From Deltaproteobacteria bacterium (GTDB taxonomy: Bacteria > Myxococcota_A > UBA9042), in assembly GCA_020632665.1 (NCBI GenBank), contig JACKFC010000017.1, positions 46,361 through 110,360 on the forward strand: DNA of 64,000 bases, read 5' to 3'. Made by a program: the position numbers and the translations under genes. The notes under the pieces were generated by a model. That model had not been told where the DNA came from. It saw only the letters and a program-made list of their open reading frames with translations, and ran no database searches. Below, one piece after another: positions 9,283 to 17,697 of the stretch (positions are counted from its first letter, which is position 1; each line of letters begins with the position of its first letter).

Positions 9283-9729
9283 TCAGGGGGCGGTCTCTTC
9301 GGCAGCGGCGCAATCACCGGCATCGAGGACCTGCAGCGCTTCCTGCCGCTCGATCCGGACCAAGCCGTAGCCGTAGAGCGGCTCGCTGCCGCCGATGTCG
9401 AATGCGCAGCGGATGCCGACGCGGGTCACGTCTGGCCCCAGCTCCAGGTGGATCGGCATCGTCGCTTCCGGAGCGCTGCCACGCGCGAAGATCCGCTCGA
9501 CGACGAAGGGCGTCTCGGCGGTCGGGACGCTCAGGCGCAGCCCGATCAGGCGGTCGCGTCCGAGCGTCGCGTCGCCTTCGTGCCGCTCGAGATGGGTCAG
9601 CAGCAGCGACGCCTTCGCGCCCACCACGTCGCGCCGGACCGAGGCCCACGCCGCGAGCAGCCCGGCGATCAGGCCGACGATGCCCAGCGGCCGTCGCCAC
9701 CGCTCTGGGATCAGTCGAGGGATTGCCAC
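9283..9729 (-). CDS. Membrane-anchored protein of unknown function
   Basis: The preferred start is GTG at 9729, which overlaps the upstream ABC ATPase gene by 19 nt; a start at 9753 is possible. The 148-aa product has one hydrophobic helix near the N-terminus (LGIVGLIAGLLAAWASV) followed by a soluble domain of about 115 residues with two late cysteines (IRCAFDI and GDCAAA). I recognise no family. Position suggests it is made with the two ABC ATPases, perhaps as a periplasmic accessory, but it has no multi-spanning permease features. Confidence 0.6.
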   Translation of the reverse strand: MAIPRLIPERWRRPLGIVGLIAGLLAAWASVRRDVVGAKASLLLTHLERHEGDATLGRDRLIGLRLSVPTAETPFVVERIFARGSAPEATMPIHLELGPDVTRVGIRCAFDIGGSEPLYGYGLVRIERQEALQVLDAGDCAAAEETAP

Positions 9730-10400
9730 GCCCGTTGCTCCTTGGCGGCCCACGCCGAGGCCGGCTCCTCCGCCACGATCCGCCCTCCTTCGAGGTGGGC
9801 GACGCGGGCGCCGAGGGCGACCGCGAACGCGGGGTCGTGGCTGACGACCAGCGCCCCACGCGGGGCGGCGCAGAGCGTACGCAGCAGCGCCGCGAGCGCA
9901 ACCGCCGTGGCCTCGTCCAAGGCGCTCGACGGCTCGTCGAGGAGCAGCAAGCGGGCGCCGCCGATGACGGCCCGGGCCAAGGCGACGCGCTGCTGCTGAC
10001 CACCGGAGAGCGCCCGCGGTAGCCGCCGGGCCTCGGCCTCGGTCAGGCCCACGTCGACGAGCGCTGCGCTGGCCCGCACCCGGGCGGTCGCGCCGTCGAC
10101 GCCCGCGACCCGCAGCGGATCAGCGACGGCGTCGCGCACCGGCCACCCGGCCGGCAACGTCGCGCCGGCGTCTTGCCCAAGCCAAGCCACACCCGCCCAG
10201 CGCTCGCGTGGCGGACGTTCCTCCCCGTCGAGCCGAACCACGCCACGTGCGTGCACCAAGCCGAGGACGACGTCGATCAGCGTGCTCTTGCCGGCGCCGC
10301 TCGGCCCGGCGAGGACGACGATCTCGCCCGGTGCGACCGTGAGCGTAACGTCGGTCAACGTCCGCGCCGAGATGCCGGAGAGCTCGAGCAAGGCGCTCAT
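9711..10400 (-). CDS. ABC transporter ATP-binding protein (Dpp/Opp/Nik-like), second of a pair
   Basis: A 229-aa nucleotide-binding subunit. Visible motifs are Walker A GPSGAGKS, Q-loop region WLGQD, signature LSGGQQQRVALARA, Walker B LLLLDEPSSALD and the switch histidine in VVSHD. Its start overlaps the stop of the first ATPase gene by 4 nt (ATGA), implying translational coupling. Paired ATPases of this type normally energise peptide or nickel importers, but there is no permease or binding-protein gene alongside. The substrate cannot be inferred. Confidence 0.85.
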   Translation of the reverse strand: MSALLELSGISARTLTDVTLTVAPGEIVVLAGPSGAGKSTLIDVVLGLVHARGVVRLDGEERPPRERWAGVAWLGQDAGATLPAGWPVRDAVADPLRVAGVDGATARVRASAALVDVGLTEAEARRLPRALSGGQQQRVALARAVIGGARLLLLDEPSSALDEATAVALAALLRTLCAAPRGALVVSHDPAFAVALGARVAHLEGGRIVAEEPASAWAAKEQRAWQSLD

Positions 10401-11071
10401 CCGACCGCCTCCAGCCGGCCGCCAGGGTGCAAGCGCAGCACCCGATCGGCGACCGCGGTCGCGAACGCGAGGTCGTGCGTGACCAGCAGGATGCCGAATC
10501 GGTGCCGCTCGCGGATGCGCCGCAGCAGGCGAGCGACGCGGCGGGAGGCCTCACCGTCCAGGGCGCTGGTTGGCTCGTCCAGGAGCAGGAGCGTCGGCGC
10601 GACGGCGAGCGCCAGCGCAAGGACCAACCGTTGTCGCTGGCCGCCAGAGAGTTGGTGCGGACGCCGGGATCGAAGCTCCGCGTGCTGCAGTCCGACCTCG
10701 GCGAACGCGTCGAGGCAATGTGCCAGCGGCAATCCGTGGATGCGTGCGTGCTCGCGGAGGGCGCCGTCGACCGTCTGCAGCGGGTCGAGCGCGCCGCTGC
10801 AGTCCTGCGGCAACAACGCGACGCTCCGGCCGCGCATCCGGCGATGCCAGGACGCGCCACCGATCTGCAGTCGCGCGATGCGGACCTCTGCGGCGCTGCC
10901 GAGCAGGTCGAGGATGGCGCTGAGGAGGGTCGATTTGCCGACGCCGGAAGGGCCGACCACGGCGACCGACTCGCCCATGCCGACCTGCAGGTGCAACCCC
11001 TCCGCGCCGTAGAGGGCGTGGCCCGCGCGCTGTACGCAGAGACCATCCAGGACCAGGGCGGGGGCGCTCAG
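10397..11071 (-). CDS. ABC transporter ATP-binding protein (Dpp/Opp/Nik-like), first of a pair; apparent CTG start
   Basis: The conserved domain begins with APALVLDGLCV. Walker A GPSGVGKS, signature QLSGGQRQRLVLALALA, Walker B LLLLDEPTSALD and VTHD are all present, so the protein (about 224 aa) looks active. No ATG, GTG or TTG lies at the expected start. The best candidate is CTG at 11071, overlapping the upstream TGA as CTGA; the next in-frame start codons would delete the first beta-strand. The frame is open far upstream, but that region is coding in the other frame for the Lon-N protein. Coupled upstream to the Lon-N gene and downstream to the second ATPase. Confidence 0.8.
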   Translation of the reverse strand: MSAPALVLDGLCVQRAGHALYGAEGLHLQVGMGESVAVVGPSGVGKSTLLSAILDLLGSAAEVRIARLQIGGASWHRRMRGRSVALLPQDCSGALDPLQTVDGALREHARIHGLPLAHCLDAFAEVGLQHAELRSRRPHQLSGGQRQRLVLALALAVAPTLLLLDEPTSALDGEASRRVARLLRRIRERHRFGILLVTHDLAFATAVADRVLRLHPGGRLEAVG

Positions 11072-11751
11072 TTCAGCAGCCCGACCTCGCCCTCGTGGCC
11101 CACGGCTTCGAGCTCGGTCGTGCGCAGCAGCAGATCGCTCGCGATATCGACCAAGCGCTCGGCGCGTTCCTTCGCCGACGGGGTCTCCAGCAGCGCCTGC
11201 CGCACGGTGGGATCGAAGGCGAGAACGGTCGCGACCCGGTGGGTCAGGATTCCGGCCTTCTTGCTCGAGGAGAGGGCCTGCGCGAGCAGAGAGGCATGAT
11301 CGCCGCGCTGCATCATCAGGCCGCGCACGGTGCTGCTCAGCCGCTCGATGGCGGCTTCGAGCTCGACCGGGTCGTCGACGATCTCGTCGATCACTTCGAC
11401 CTCGCCGGTCCGGTAGGGCTGGAGTTGATGGATCGTGCGGACCCGAACCCGGGCCAGGCAATGCACGTAGAGGTTGTAGCGGCCGTCGGCGAGGCGCTCT
11501 TCGTTGACGATTCGGCAGAGCGAGCCCACCTCGTGCGCCGGCGGCGAGCCGTAGTAGCTCTCTTCCCACCCGGGCTTGAGCCCGACCAGCACCAACAGGC
11601 GATTGGTCGCGAGGGCGTCGCTGACCAACATCCGGTAGCGCGGCTCGAAGATGTGCAGGCGCTGGGTGGTCTGCGGGAAGATGACGAAGGTCGGCAGCGG
11701 GAAGACGGGCAGCGACTCGTAGCGCTCGTCGACGATGGCGATCGATTGCAT
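11068..11751 (-). CDS. Lon N-terminal (PUA-like) substrate-binding domain protein
   Basis: The 227-aa product from ATG 11751 starts with the typical Lon-N motif LPVFPLPTFVIFP followed by LHIFEPRYRMLV, then EVGSLCRIV and a helical C-terminal half. It has neither the AAA+ nor the Ser/Lys protease domain of Lon, so it belongs to the stand-alone LON substrate-binding family, whose members are about 190-230 aa. Function is poorly known and is presumed to be recognition of unfolded polypeptide. The gene sits in a minus-strand run, 85 bp after the adenosine-deaminase-like gene. Confidence 0.85.
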   Translation of the reverse strand: MQSIAIVDERYESLPVFPLPTFVIFPQTTQRLHIFEPRYRMLVSDALATNRLLVLVGLKPGWEESYYGSPPAHEVGSLCRIVNEERLADGRYNLYVHCLARVRVRTIHQLQPYRTGEVEVIDEIVDDPVELEAAIERLSSTVRGLMMQRGDHASLLAQALSSSKKAGILTHRVATVLAFDPTVRQALLETPSAKERAERLVDIASDLLLRTTELEAVGHEGEVGLLN

Positions 11752-11836
11752 GGCGGGCCTCGGCTGCGCCCCAGAGAATACGGGCGCGCGGTGAGATCCT
11801 ACGGGATCTCGCCGCCTCGGCAAGAATTTCCGTCAG

Positions 11837-12862
11837 CTACAAGCCGTAGCCGCCGTCGTCGTTGCCTCCGGCGGTCAGCCGGGGCCGGTGCCGCCAGTTC
11901 TCGACGGCGCGCGCGATGACGAAGCGAAGGCGTGGATCGACGAAAGCGGCCTCGACCGCGCGCGCCGTGGCGGTGCGCAGCTGCTCGAGCCGCCAGCCGA
12001 GGACCCGAGAGACCTGGTCGAGCTCGGCGGTCATCGTCGTGCCGAGCAGGCCGGAGGCGCCGCTGCCGATCGTGACGAAGAGGCCGGCCTCCATCAGCCG
12101 TCCAGCCGAGGGTGGCGCGCCGTCGCGTTGCAGGCCGCAGCGTGTCTCGACCGTCGGCAGGCAGATCACGGGCACACGACGCGAGCGCAGCTGCAGCAGG
12201 GCGGCCTCGTCGCGAGGTAGGTGGTGGCCATGGACGACGCGCGAAGGGTCGAGGGCGAGGATCTCTTCGACCTGCCGCCGGCTGCCGCCGTAGCCGGCCG
12301 TCACCGCGAGGGCGAGGCCGTCCGCGCGCAGCTTGCCCAGCACCTCCGCGAGGCCGCCGATCGGCAATGCCTCGTCGCCGGAGAGTGCGACGCCGCACAT
12401 CCGATCGCCGGCGGCCTCGCGCAACGCGGCGATCGCGGCCGCGGCGGCGTCCGGATCGTCACCACGGCGGACTTCGGCGATGATCACCCAGGAGAGCAGG
12501 GCGTCTTCCGATTCGTCGATGGCGCGCTCGAAGCCGCGCTCGATGGCGTCGAAGACGACCTCTCCGCCCAGGGCAGGGCGCAGCGCGTCGACGTGGACCT
12601 CGACGTGCACCACCGAGTCGCGGATCATGCGCTGGGCCAGGCTGTAGGCGATCGCCTCGACCTGCCGCGGCTTGTGCAGCACCGACGCCACCAGGTCCAG
12701 CGCGGCGTCCCAACCTGCGGGGCCTTCCTTGGCGAGCAGCGGCGCGACGTCGCGGTCGTCACCGGCCTCGTGCATCAACTCGACGAGCTGCTCGACCGTC
12801 GGACTCCCGAGCAGACTGGCGCAGAGATCGACTTTGGGTAGGGTCGCGACAATCGTGCTCAT
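11837..12862 (-). CDS. Adenosine/AMP deaminase-family protein lacking most metal and catalytic residues (predicted pseudoenzyme)
   Basis: The 341-aa product follows the adenosine deaminase plan throughout: LPKVDL at the start, GVALSGDE (about 157-164), RVVHGH (208-213), GLFVTIGSG (260-268) and a C-terminal region ending in AFVDPRL. The active-site residues are changed. The first-strand HxH metal pair reads Cys14-Ala-Ser16; the HAGE motif reads TAGY (188-191); the TDDP motif reads GSGAS (266-270). Only the HG histidine (211) remains. It therefore should not bind catalytic zinc or deaminate adenosine. Eleven bases separate it from the deoxynucleoside kinase gene, suggesting a linked role in nucleoside sensing or regulation (inference). 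The start at 12862 is chosen over 12907 for its AGGA site. Confidence 0.8.
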   Translation of the reverse strand: MSTIVATLPKVDLCASLLGSPTVEQLVELMHEAGDDRDVAPLLAKEGPAGWDAALDLVASVLHKPRQVEAIAYSLAQRMIRDSVVHVEVHVDALRPALGGEVVFDAIERGFERAIDESEDALLSWVIIAEVRRGDDPDAAAAAIAALREAAGDRMCGVALSGDEALPIGGLAEVLGKLRADGLALAVTAGYGGSRRQVEEILALDPSRVVHGHHLPRDEAALLQLRSRRVPVICLPTVETRCGLQRDGAPPSAGRLMEAGLFVTIGSGASGLLGTTMTAELDQVSRVLGWRLEQLRTATARAVEAAFVDPRLRFVIARAVENWRHRPRLTAGGNDDGGYGL

Positions 12863-12872
12863 GCTTCCTCTC

Positions 12873-13529
12873 TCAACCGAGCTGGCGCTCCCAACGTGAG
12901 ACTTCACGCAGGAAGCTCGCGTGGATGTACTCGCTGCGGATCATCTCGGCCATCTCCTCGACGTCCCGGTACTCCTCCCAGGAGACCCGGATCGTCGGGA
13001 TCCGCTTGCTGATATCTTGCACGAACGACTCGTAGGCGTCGTGCAGCGCGCTGAGATACTCCACCGACACGCCGGATTCGACGTCGCGACTGCGCTCGCG
13101 GATCCGCGCCATGCTGCTCTCGGGCGAGACATCGAGGTAGATGATCGCCGACGGCTTGCACATGAAATTCGACATGTGGCGGAAGAGGTCGACGTAGGTG
13201 CGGTAGTCGCGCTCCTCCATCAGCCCGGTCGTCGAGAGCATCTTGGCGAAGATCGCGTCCTCGTAGATCGTGCGGTCCTGGATCGCCGGGCGGCCACGCC
13301 AGATGATCTCCTGGTGCTGCTGGAAGCGGCGGTTGAGCAAGTAGATCTGGGTCGCGAAGCTGTAGCGCGCGGTGTCGCGATAGAAGTCGGCGAGGTATTC
13401 GTTGTCCTCCACCGGCTCGTAGTAGACGTCCAGACCCATATGGCGGCCGAGCGCGGTCGCGAGCGTGGTCTTGCCGGCGCCGATCATTCCGGCGACGCCG
13501 ATGAAGAGGTTGTCGAGGCGATCGGACAT
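12873..13529 (-). CDS. Deoxynucleoside kinase (dAdo/dGuo kinase type)
   Basis: Phosphorylates deoxynucleosides for salvage into dNTP pools. The 218-aa length is typical. Visible are the P-loop GMIGAGKTT (about 14-22), EPVEDNEYLADFY, the substrate-binding DRTIYEDAIFA and the Arg-rich lid ARIRERSRDVE. The sequence fits the bacterial deoxyadenosine/deoxyguanosine kinase group, but substrate preference cannot be fixed by eye. The ATG at 13529 shares one base with the preceding stop (TGATG), so it is translationally coupled to the small gene upstream. Confidence 0.88.
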   Translation of the reverse strand: MSDRLDNLFIGVAGMIGAGKTTLATALGRHMGLDVYYEPVEDNEYLADFYRDTARYSFATQIYLLNRRFQQHQEIIWRGRPAIQDRTIYEDAIFAKMLSTTGLMEERDYRTYVDLFRHMSNFMCKPSAIIYLDVSPESSMARIRERSRDVESGVSVEYLSALHDAYESFVQDISKRIPTIRVSWEEYRDVEEMAEMIRSEYIHASFLREVSRWERQLG

Positions 13530-13984
13530 CAGGCCTCCCGTCGGGCGTAGCGCTCCGACAGCGCGGTCAGGGCAGGGGTCATCGTGCCGAGGGCGGTGAC
13601 GAGCCGCTGCGCGGCGGTATCGAGCGCCGTGCGCAACGCGGCGGCGTCGATGCTCGTGTCGATATCTTCGTAGCTCACCCGGATCAGAGCGTCGCTGCGC
13701 TCGAGCTCGGCCTCGATCCGGGTATCGGGGAAGCGGACCACGGCAGCGCGATCGCCGGCGTCGAGGCGGTCGAGTGCCTCCAGCCAAGCGAGCAACAGGC
13801 CGTCGAGTTGGTCCCAGAAATCCGGCCGGCAAAGCGGCGCTTCGGGCGTTCCCAGCTCGAGCGCACCGTCGAGGCAGCCAGACGCAGCCGCCTGCTCGAG
13901 CGCCTCGGTGCACGCGGCATCGCTCCACGGCTCGGGCGACAACTCGGCGCCCACCCGAAGGTGCAGGATGCACGGTGTCGACAT
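13529..13984 (-). CDS. Unknown acidic protein upstream of the deoxynucleoside kinase
   Basis: From ATG 13984 the product is 151 aa, largely alpha-helical and acidic, with CILHLRVGAELSP, a region around FWDQLDGLLLAWLEALD and a C-terminal helix LTALSERYARREA. No signal peptide, membrane segment or family is recognisable. It starts 16 bp after the GltJ-like gene and couples to the kinase gene through TGATG. Conserved coupling would suggest a partner of the kinase, but this is inference. Confidence 0.6.
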   Translation of the reverse strand: MSTPCILHLRVGAELSPEPWSDAACTEALEQAAASGCLDGALELGTPEAPLCRPDFWDQLDGLLLAWLEALDRLDAGDRAAVVRFPDTRIEAELERSDALIRVSYEDIDTSIDAAALRTALDTAAQRLVTALGTMTPALTALSERYARREA

Positions 13985-14000
13985 GCCAGTGGCCAGGCGA

Positions 14001-16085
14001 TCAGCCGCCCACGGCGTAGCGCACGGTGTACTTCGTGGTGCCGCCGGAGGCCTGCGGGAAGCGGAGCTTCTTCGCGGCGCCGATGATGCACTTGCCGAGC
14101 TCGTCGCTCGAGTGCTTACCGATGACCTTGGCGTTGCTGACGCCACCCTGGGCGGCGACGTAGATGATGACCTTGATGGTCTCGGCGCCGGCGTCGATAT
14201 CGCCGTGCAGCATATAGCAGCGCAGCACGTCCGAACGCTTGCCCGCGGCGATCTTGTCGACCTCGGCCTGGCTCATCTTCCGTCCAGCTCCGCCGCTGGA
14301 GGGCTCCTCGTCGTCCTCGTCCTTCTTGCTCGGCTGCGGCGCGGTCATCGCCTTGGCCTGCTTCTTGGCCCGCTCGGCGGCGAGGAGCTTGTCGATATCG
14401 TCCATATTCTTGGACGTCTTTGGCGGCTCTGGGGTCGGCTCGGGCTTGGTCTCGGCCTTCTTCGCCTCACGCGCCTTCTTCTCGGCCAGAATGCGGTCGA
14501 TCTCGTCCATATTGCCGCTCGACGCGGGCTTCTCGGCCTTGGCTTCGACCTTGGCTTCGGGCTTCTTCTCGACCTTGGCTTCAGCCTTGGTCTCCGCCTT
14601 GGCCTCGGCCTTGGCGGAAGGCTTGGCCTCGGCCTTGACGACCGCCGCCTCTGCCTTCGGAGCGGTCTCGGTGCCGCCCGCATCAGCCTGCGCCGTCGCG
14701 GCGGCCGCTGCGTCCGCTGCAGCCTTCTCGGCGGCGGCCTTCTCCTCTGCAGCCTTCTTCTCGGCGGCGGCCTTCTCTTCTGCAGCCTTCTTCTCGGCGG
14801 CAGCCTTGTCGTCCGCGGCCTTCTTGTCTGCGGCGGCCTTGGCAGCAGCGATCCGCGCAGCTTCGGCCTGTGGCGCCGGCTGGACGACCTGCGGCGCAAC
14901 GCCGCGGGTCTCCGTTCCCTTGCCCTTGTTCTTGGCGAGGAAGATGCCGCCGCCGACCAGCGCCAGGACCACGACGATACCGACGATCAGACCGGCACCC
15001 ATGCCGCCCTCGTCATCCTTCTTCGCGGTGGCGGCTGCCTTGCCGGCGGCAACCGGGTTGGCGCCACCGACCGAGGGCTTGCCGCTCCCAGCCTTGCTGC
15101 TCGCGGTCGCTCCGCTCGTCTTCGCCGCTGGGGTCGACTTGGCCTGCGTCGCCGTCGCGCCAGCCGTGCCGGCCGCGGCCGCGGCTGCACCGGCCTTGCC
15201 ACGGGCCGTGTCCTTCTTGCCCGCGGCAGCCTTCGCGTCGGCCGCGGTCTCTTCGGTCGGGATGGCCTCGACGCGCGTCGCCGCCTCGTCCTGGCCGCTC
15301 GCCTTGGCCTCGGCCTTGCCCGGCAGCGCCACGACGCCAGCCTTGCGCTTGCCGGTGGGGACGGCCGGGGGGGCGTCGCTCTCGGCCCCAGGAACCGGCG
15401 GCGGATCGGCGTCCTCGGAAGCCGGCACCGGCGGGGGCTCTGCCGCTGCCGTCGCGGCCGACGTCACCGCGGCCTTGGCCACCGGGGGCGGCTCCTCGTC
15501 GACGTCGGCCTCCTCGGCGATCAGCGCGACGTCGCCGCCGGCAGGCAGCGCCGGAGGCTCGGCCTCGCCTTCGCCGCCTTCGCCGCCGTCGCCCTGGGCG
15601 TCCAGCTTGACGAGCAGCTCGATCATCGCGGCCGAGAGCTCGAGCGTCTGGGCGCGGCGCGGCGACTTCCGCTTGGCGACCGGCTCGGCCGAAGCGCCGC
15701 CGCTCACCTCGGCGACCTTCTCCTGGAAGGGCGCGACCTCGCGCACCGGCGTCCAGGCGCCGAATCCCTTGCGCCACACCAGGTCGTCCGCCTTGAGGCG
15801 GCCGGCACCGATGTGCTCCTGCACCTCCGCCTCGGTCAGCGGACCCACCTGTTTGCCTTCGATGCCGGCGAACCAGACACGCTGCGGCGTCGTCGGTGCG
15901 GCCTCGGGCATGTCCATCTGGAAGGGCATCGTCGTGCGGCCAGCGTCGGCCTCGGTCGCGACACCGCGGACCCGGATCTCCGCTCCACACTTCTTGCAAC
16001 CGACCTTGAAGACGCGGTTCTTGCCTTGAACCTTCTCGTCGGGGATTTTGTAGTTCGCGCCGCAGGCCGGGCAGCTGATCTTCAT
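14001..16085 (-). CDS. GltJ/AgmX-like protein: zinc ribbon, GYF domain, membrane helix, AgmX/PglI C-terminal domain
   Basis: The 694-aa protein has an MJ0042-type zinc ribbon at residues 5-33 (CPAC…CKKC), a GYF_2 domain at about 68-125 (VWFAGIEGKQVGPLTEAEV…LVWRKG) and a low-complexity Ala/Pro/Lys stretch. One membrane helix lies near 362-384 (GLIVGIVVVLALVGGGIFLA), followed by a long Lys/Ala/Glu coiled segment. The final ~90 residues form the AgmX/PglI (TonB-like) domain of myxobacteria (RCYMLHGDIDAG…GKCIIGAAKKLRFP). In Myxococcus the same layout occurs in GltJ of the gliding machinery, where the cytoplasmic modules bind MglA and the periplasmic tail reaches the outer membrane. No other glt genes are in the window, so the role may differ. 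A short motif, NMDxIDxxLA, occurs twice in the periplasmic linker. Confidence 0.85.
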   Translation of the reverse strand: MKISCPACGANYKIPDEKVQGKNRVFKVGCKKCGAEIRVRGVATEADAGRTTMPFQMDMPEAAPTTPQRVWFAGIEGKQVGPLTEAEVQEHIGAGRLKADDLVWRKGFGAWTPVREVAPFQEKVAEVSGGASAEPVAKRKSPRRAQTLELSAAMIELLVKLDAQGDGGEGGEGEAEPPALPAGGDVALIAEEADVDEEPPPVAKAAVTSAATAAAEPPPVPASEDADPPPVPGAESDAPPAVPTGKRKAGVVALPGKAEAKASGQDEAATRVEAIPTEETAADAKAAAGKKDTARGKAGAAAAAAGTAGATATQAKSTPAAKTSGATASSKAGSGKPSVGGANPVAAGKAAATAKKDDEGGMGAGLIVGIVVVLALVGGGIFLAKNKGKGTETRGVAPQVVQPAPQAEAARIAAAKAAADKKAADDKAAAEKKAAEEKAAAEKKAAEEKAAAEKAAADAAAAATAQADAGGTETAPKAEAAVVKAEAKPSAKAEAKAETKAEAKVEKKPEAKVEAKAEKPASSGNMDEIDRILAEKKAREAKKAETKPEPTPEPPKTSKNMDDIDKLLAAERAKKQAKAMTAPQPSKKDEDDEEPSSGGAGRKMSQAEVDKIAAGKRSDVLRCYMLHGDIDAGAETIKVIIYVAAQGGVSNAKVIGKHSSDELGKCIIGAAKKLRFPQASGGTTKYTVRYAVGG

Positions 16086-16123
16086 GGCGGGGAGCCTCCG
16101 TCAGGTCGCGCAAAGGGGGCGAG

Positions 16124-16152
16124 AATCTAGCGCGCACGTCGCGACTTGGCAA
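16124..16152 (-). promoter_or_regulatory. Predicted promoter of the GltJ-like gene
   Basis: On the minus strand, TTGCCA (16152-16147) and TAGATT (16129-16124) are separated by 17 nt. The -10 ends 38 nt before the ATG at 16085, leaving room for the GGAGG leader. It probably also serves the co-directional genes down to 9283. Confidence 0.5.
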
Positions 16153-16193
16153 CGTCGCCGACACGCACCGACGCACGAGGTCGCGCGTCGATC

Positions 16194-16664
16194 TCAATCC
16201 GCCAGAAGCTGCGCCAATGCCGCGGGCGGCGTGACCCCCAGTGCCTCGGTCAAGAGACGCGCCGCGACGGCGCCGTCCCTGCCGCCCAAAAAGCGGAGCA
16301 ATGCCTCGATCAGGACGGTCGATCCGGCGTCGATCGCGGCCTCTCCGTTCGGTCGAGCGCGCACCACTTGGCGGTACCATTGCGCGTGCCGCCGCAGGCC
16401 TTCCGCGTCGTCGTGGCGAAGCGCGAGGACCAATTGTCGCGTGGTCGCGTCGAAATCGGCCTCGAGGATGCGGATGCCCTTGATGCCGCGATGCGGCGGT
16501 AACTCGGGCCGGCGTGTGGCGAGTGTCTGCCCCGCCCAGCCGGTCAGCGAGCGTCGCACAGCTTCCAGTCGGTCGGCGAGCGCAGCCCGGCCGGCGCCCG
16601 GATCGAGAAAATCGATGCCCTCGGCCAGCCAGTCTGCGTCGTCGTCGTCGTCGAAGATCCCCAT
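16194..16664 (-). CDS. Unknown protein with Asp-rich N-terminus
   Basis: The 156-aa product begins MGIF followed by five Asp, then a helical region, a mid-domain with IKGIRILEADFDATTRQLVLALRHD-type strands, and a helical tail with EALLRFLGG. No signal peptide or recognised family. The longer open frame upstream would overlap the divergent lipid-kinase gene; ATG 16664 has an AGGGGG site. It is divergent from the lipid kinase, with 64 bp between starts. Confidence 0.55.
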   Translation of the reverse strand: MGIFDDDDDADWLAEGIDFLDPGAGRAALADRLEAVRRSLTGWAGQTLATRRPELPPHRGIKGIRILEADFDATTRQLVLALRHDDAEGLRRHAQWYRQVVRARPNGEAAIDAGSTVLIEALLRFLGGRDGAVAARLLTEALGVTPPAALAQLLAD

Positions 16665-16728
16665 CGCGCCCCCTGGGCAGCCGGCCACAGACGTTGCGTC
16701 GCGGCGGGTCGTCGGGCATAGGAAGGCC

Positions 16729-17697
16729 ATGATCACGGCCATCGTCAACCCAAAGGCACAGACGCGACACGCCGAGCTGGTCCACGCGCTGACATCTGCC
16801 AGCGGTCGGCTCCGCATCCTGGCTGCCGACGAACCGTCCGCCATCGACGCGCTGCTCTCGGATCCGGACCAACTCGCGGCCACGGAACTGATCATCGTCG
16901 CCGGCGGCGACGGCACAGTCTCCAACTTGCTGACCCGCGCCGGCCTCTATGATGCCCTGGATCGGCTGCCGCCGATGCTGCTGCTGCCGGTCGGCGATGT
17001 CGGCACCGCGGCGCGCGAGCTCGTCGGCGCCGGCGCGGTCGACGCGCTCGCCAGCCGCGTGCTGGTCGCGTGGGGCCGCGGCGTCCGCCGGATCGCACAG
17101 CTGCCGGTGGTTCGCCTGCGGGTCGGCGGCGAGTCGAGTCGCGTTGGCATCACCGCGAGTCTCGGCGCGATCGCCCGCGCTCATCGCGACTATGCCGCCG
17201 CCGTCGTGCCCGGCAGCGTCGGGCTCTCCGAGGTTCTGCTGCGGTTTGGGACCGGCAGCCTACCGGACGATCGATTTCGTCGGATCGCGGCGGAAGTGCG
17301 CTGGCAAGATCCACTCGGCCGTTCGGGCGCGATGCAAGGCGTCACCGCCGCGCTGCTGAGCCCACTTCCCGGCTTCTTCGGTTGGGTGCGGCCCTTCCCC
17401 GCGGTGCGCGGCCTCGCGGTCGACGGTGTGCATGGGCTGGTCTCCGGCCTGGGGCCATTCGCGACCAAGCTCTCGCTGCCTCGCCTGCTGCGTGGCGTCC
17501 GACCCAATGGCCGCCGCTTCCACGCCGGGCCATTGGCAAAGCTGCAGTTCGAGGTCGAAGATGATCCGGACGTCGCCGTCGTCGATGGCGAACGGGTCGC
17601 CTTGCCACCCGGCGCCACCGTGAGCGTGGAGGCGTTGGCCCCGCTGCGCGTCGTCGCGTGGCGGCCGATCCCCAAGGGCGAGATCGTGCCAGGGTGA
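16729..17697 (+). CDS. Diacylglycerol kinase catalytic-domain protein (lipid kinase)
   Basis: The 322-aa product starts MITAIVNPKAQ and contains the phosphate-binding motif VAGGDGTVSN (about 58-67), typical of the DAGK_cat family (YegS/DgkB/sphingosine kinase group). The C-terminal half forms the beta-rich second domain, with VVDGERVALPPGATV near the end, as in this family. It probably phosphorylates a lipid such as diacylglycerol; the exact substrate is not visible. GGAAGG precedes the start by 2 nt. A 593-bp non-coding stretch follows. Confidence 0.8.
   Translation: MITAIVNPKAQTRHAELVHALTSASGRLRILAADEPSAIDALLSDPDQLAATELIIVAGGDGTVSNLLTRAGLYDALDRLPPMLLLPVGDVGTAARELVGAGAVDALASRVLVAWGRGVRRIAQLPVVRLRVGGESSRVGITASLGAIARAHRDYAAAVVPGSVGLSEVLLRFGTGSLPDDRFRRIAAEVRWQDPLGRSGAMQGVTAALLSPLPGFFGWVRPFPAVRGLAVDGVHGLVSGLGPFATKLSLPRLLRGVRPNGRRFHAGPLAKLQFEVEDDPDVAVVDGERVALPPGATVSVEALAPLRVVAWRPIPKGEIVPG

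Noticed and set aside
13908..16130. 740-aa open frame antisense to the GltJ-like gene
   Set aside because: Leu/Gly/Arg-rich shadow frame; the minus-strand protein has four recognisable domains.
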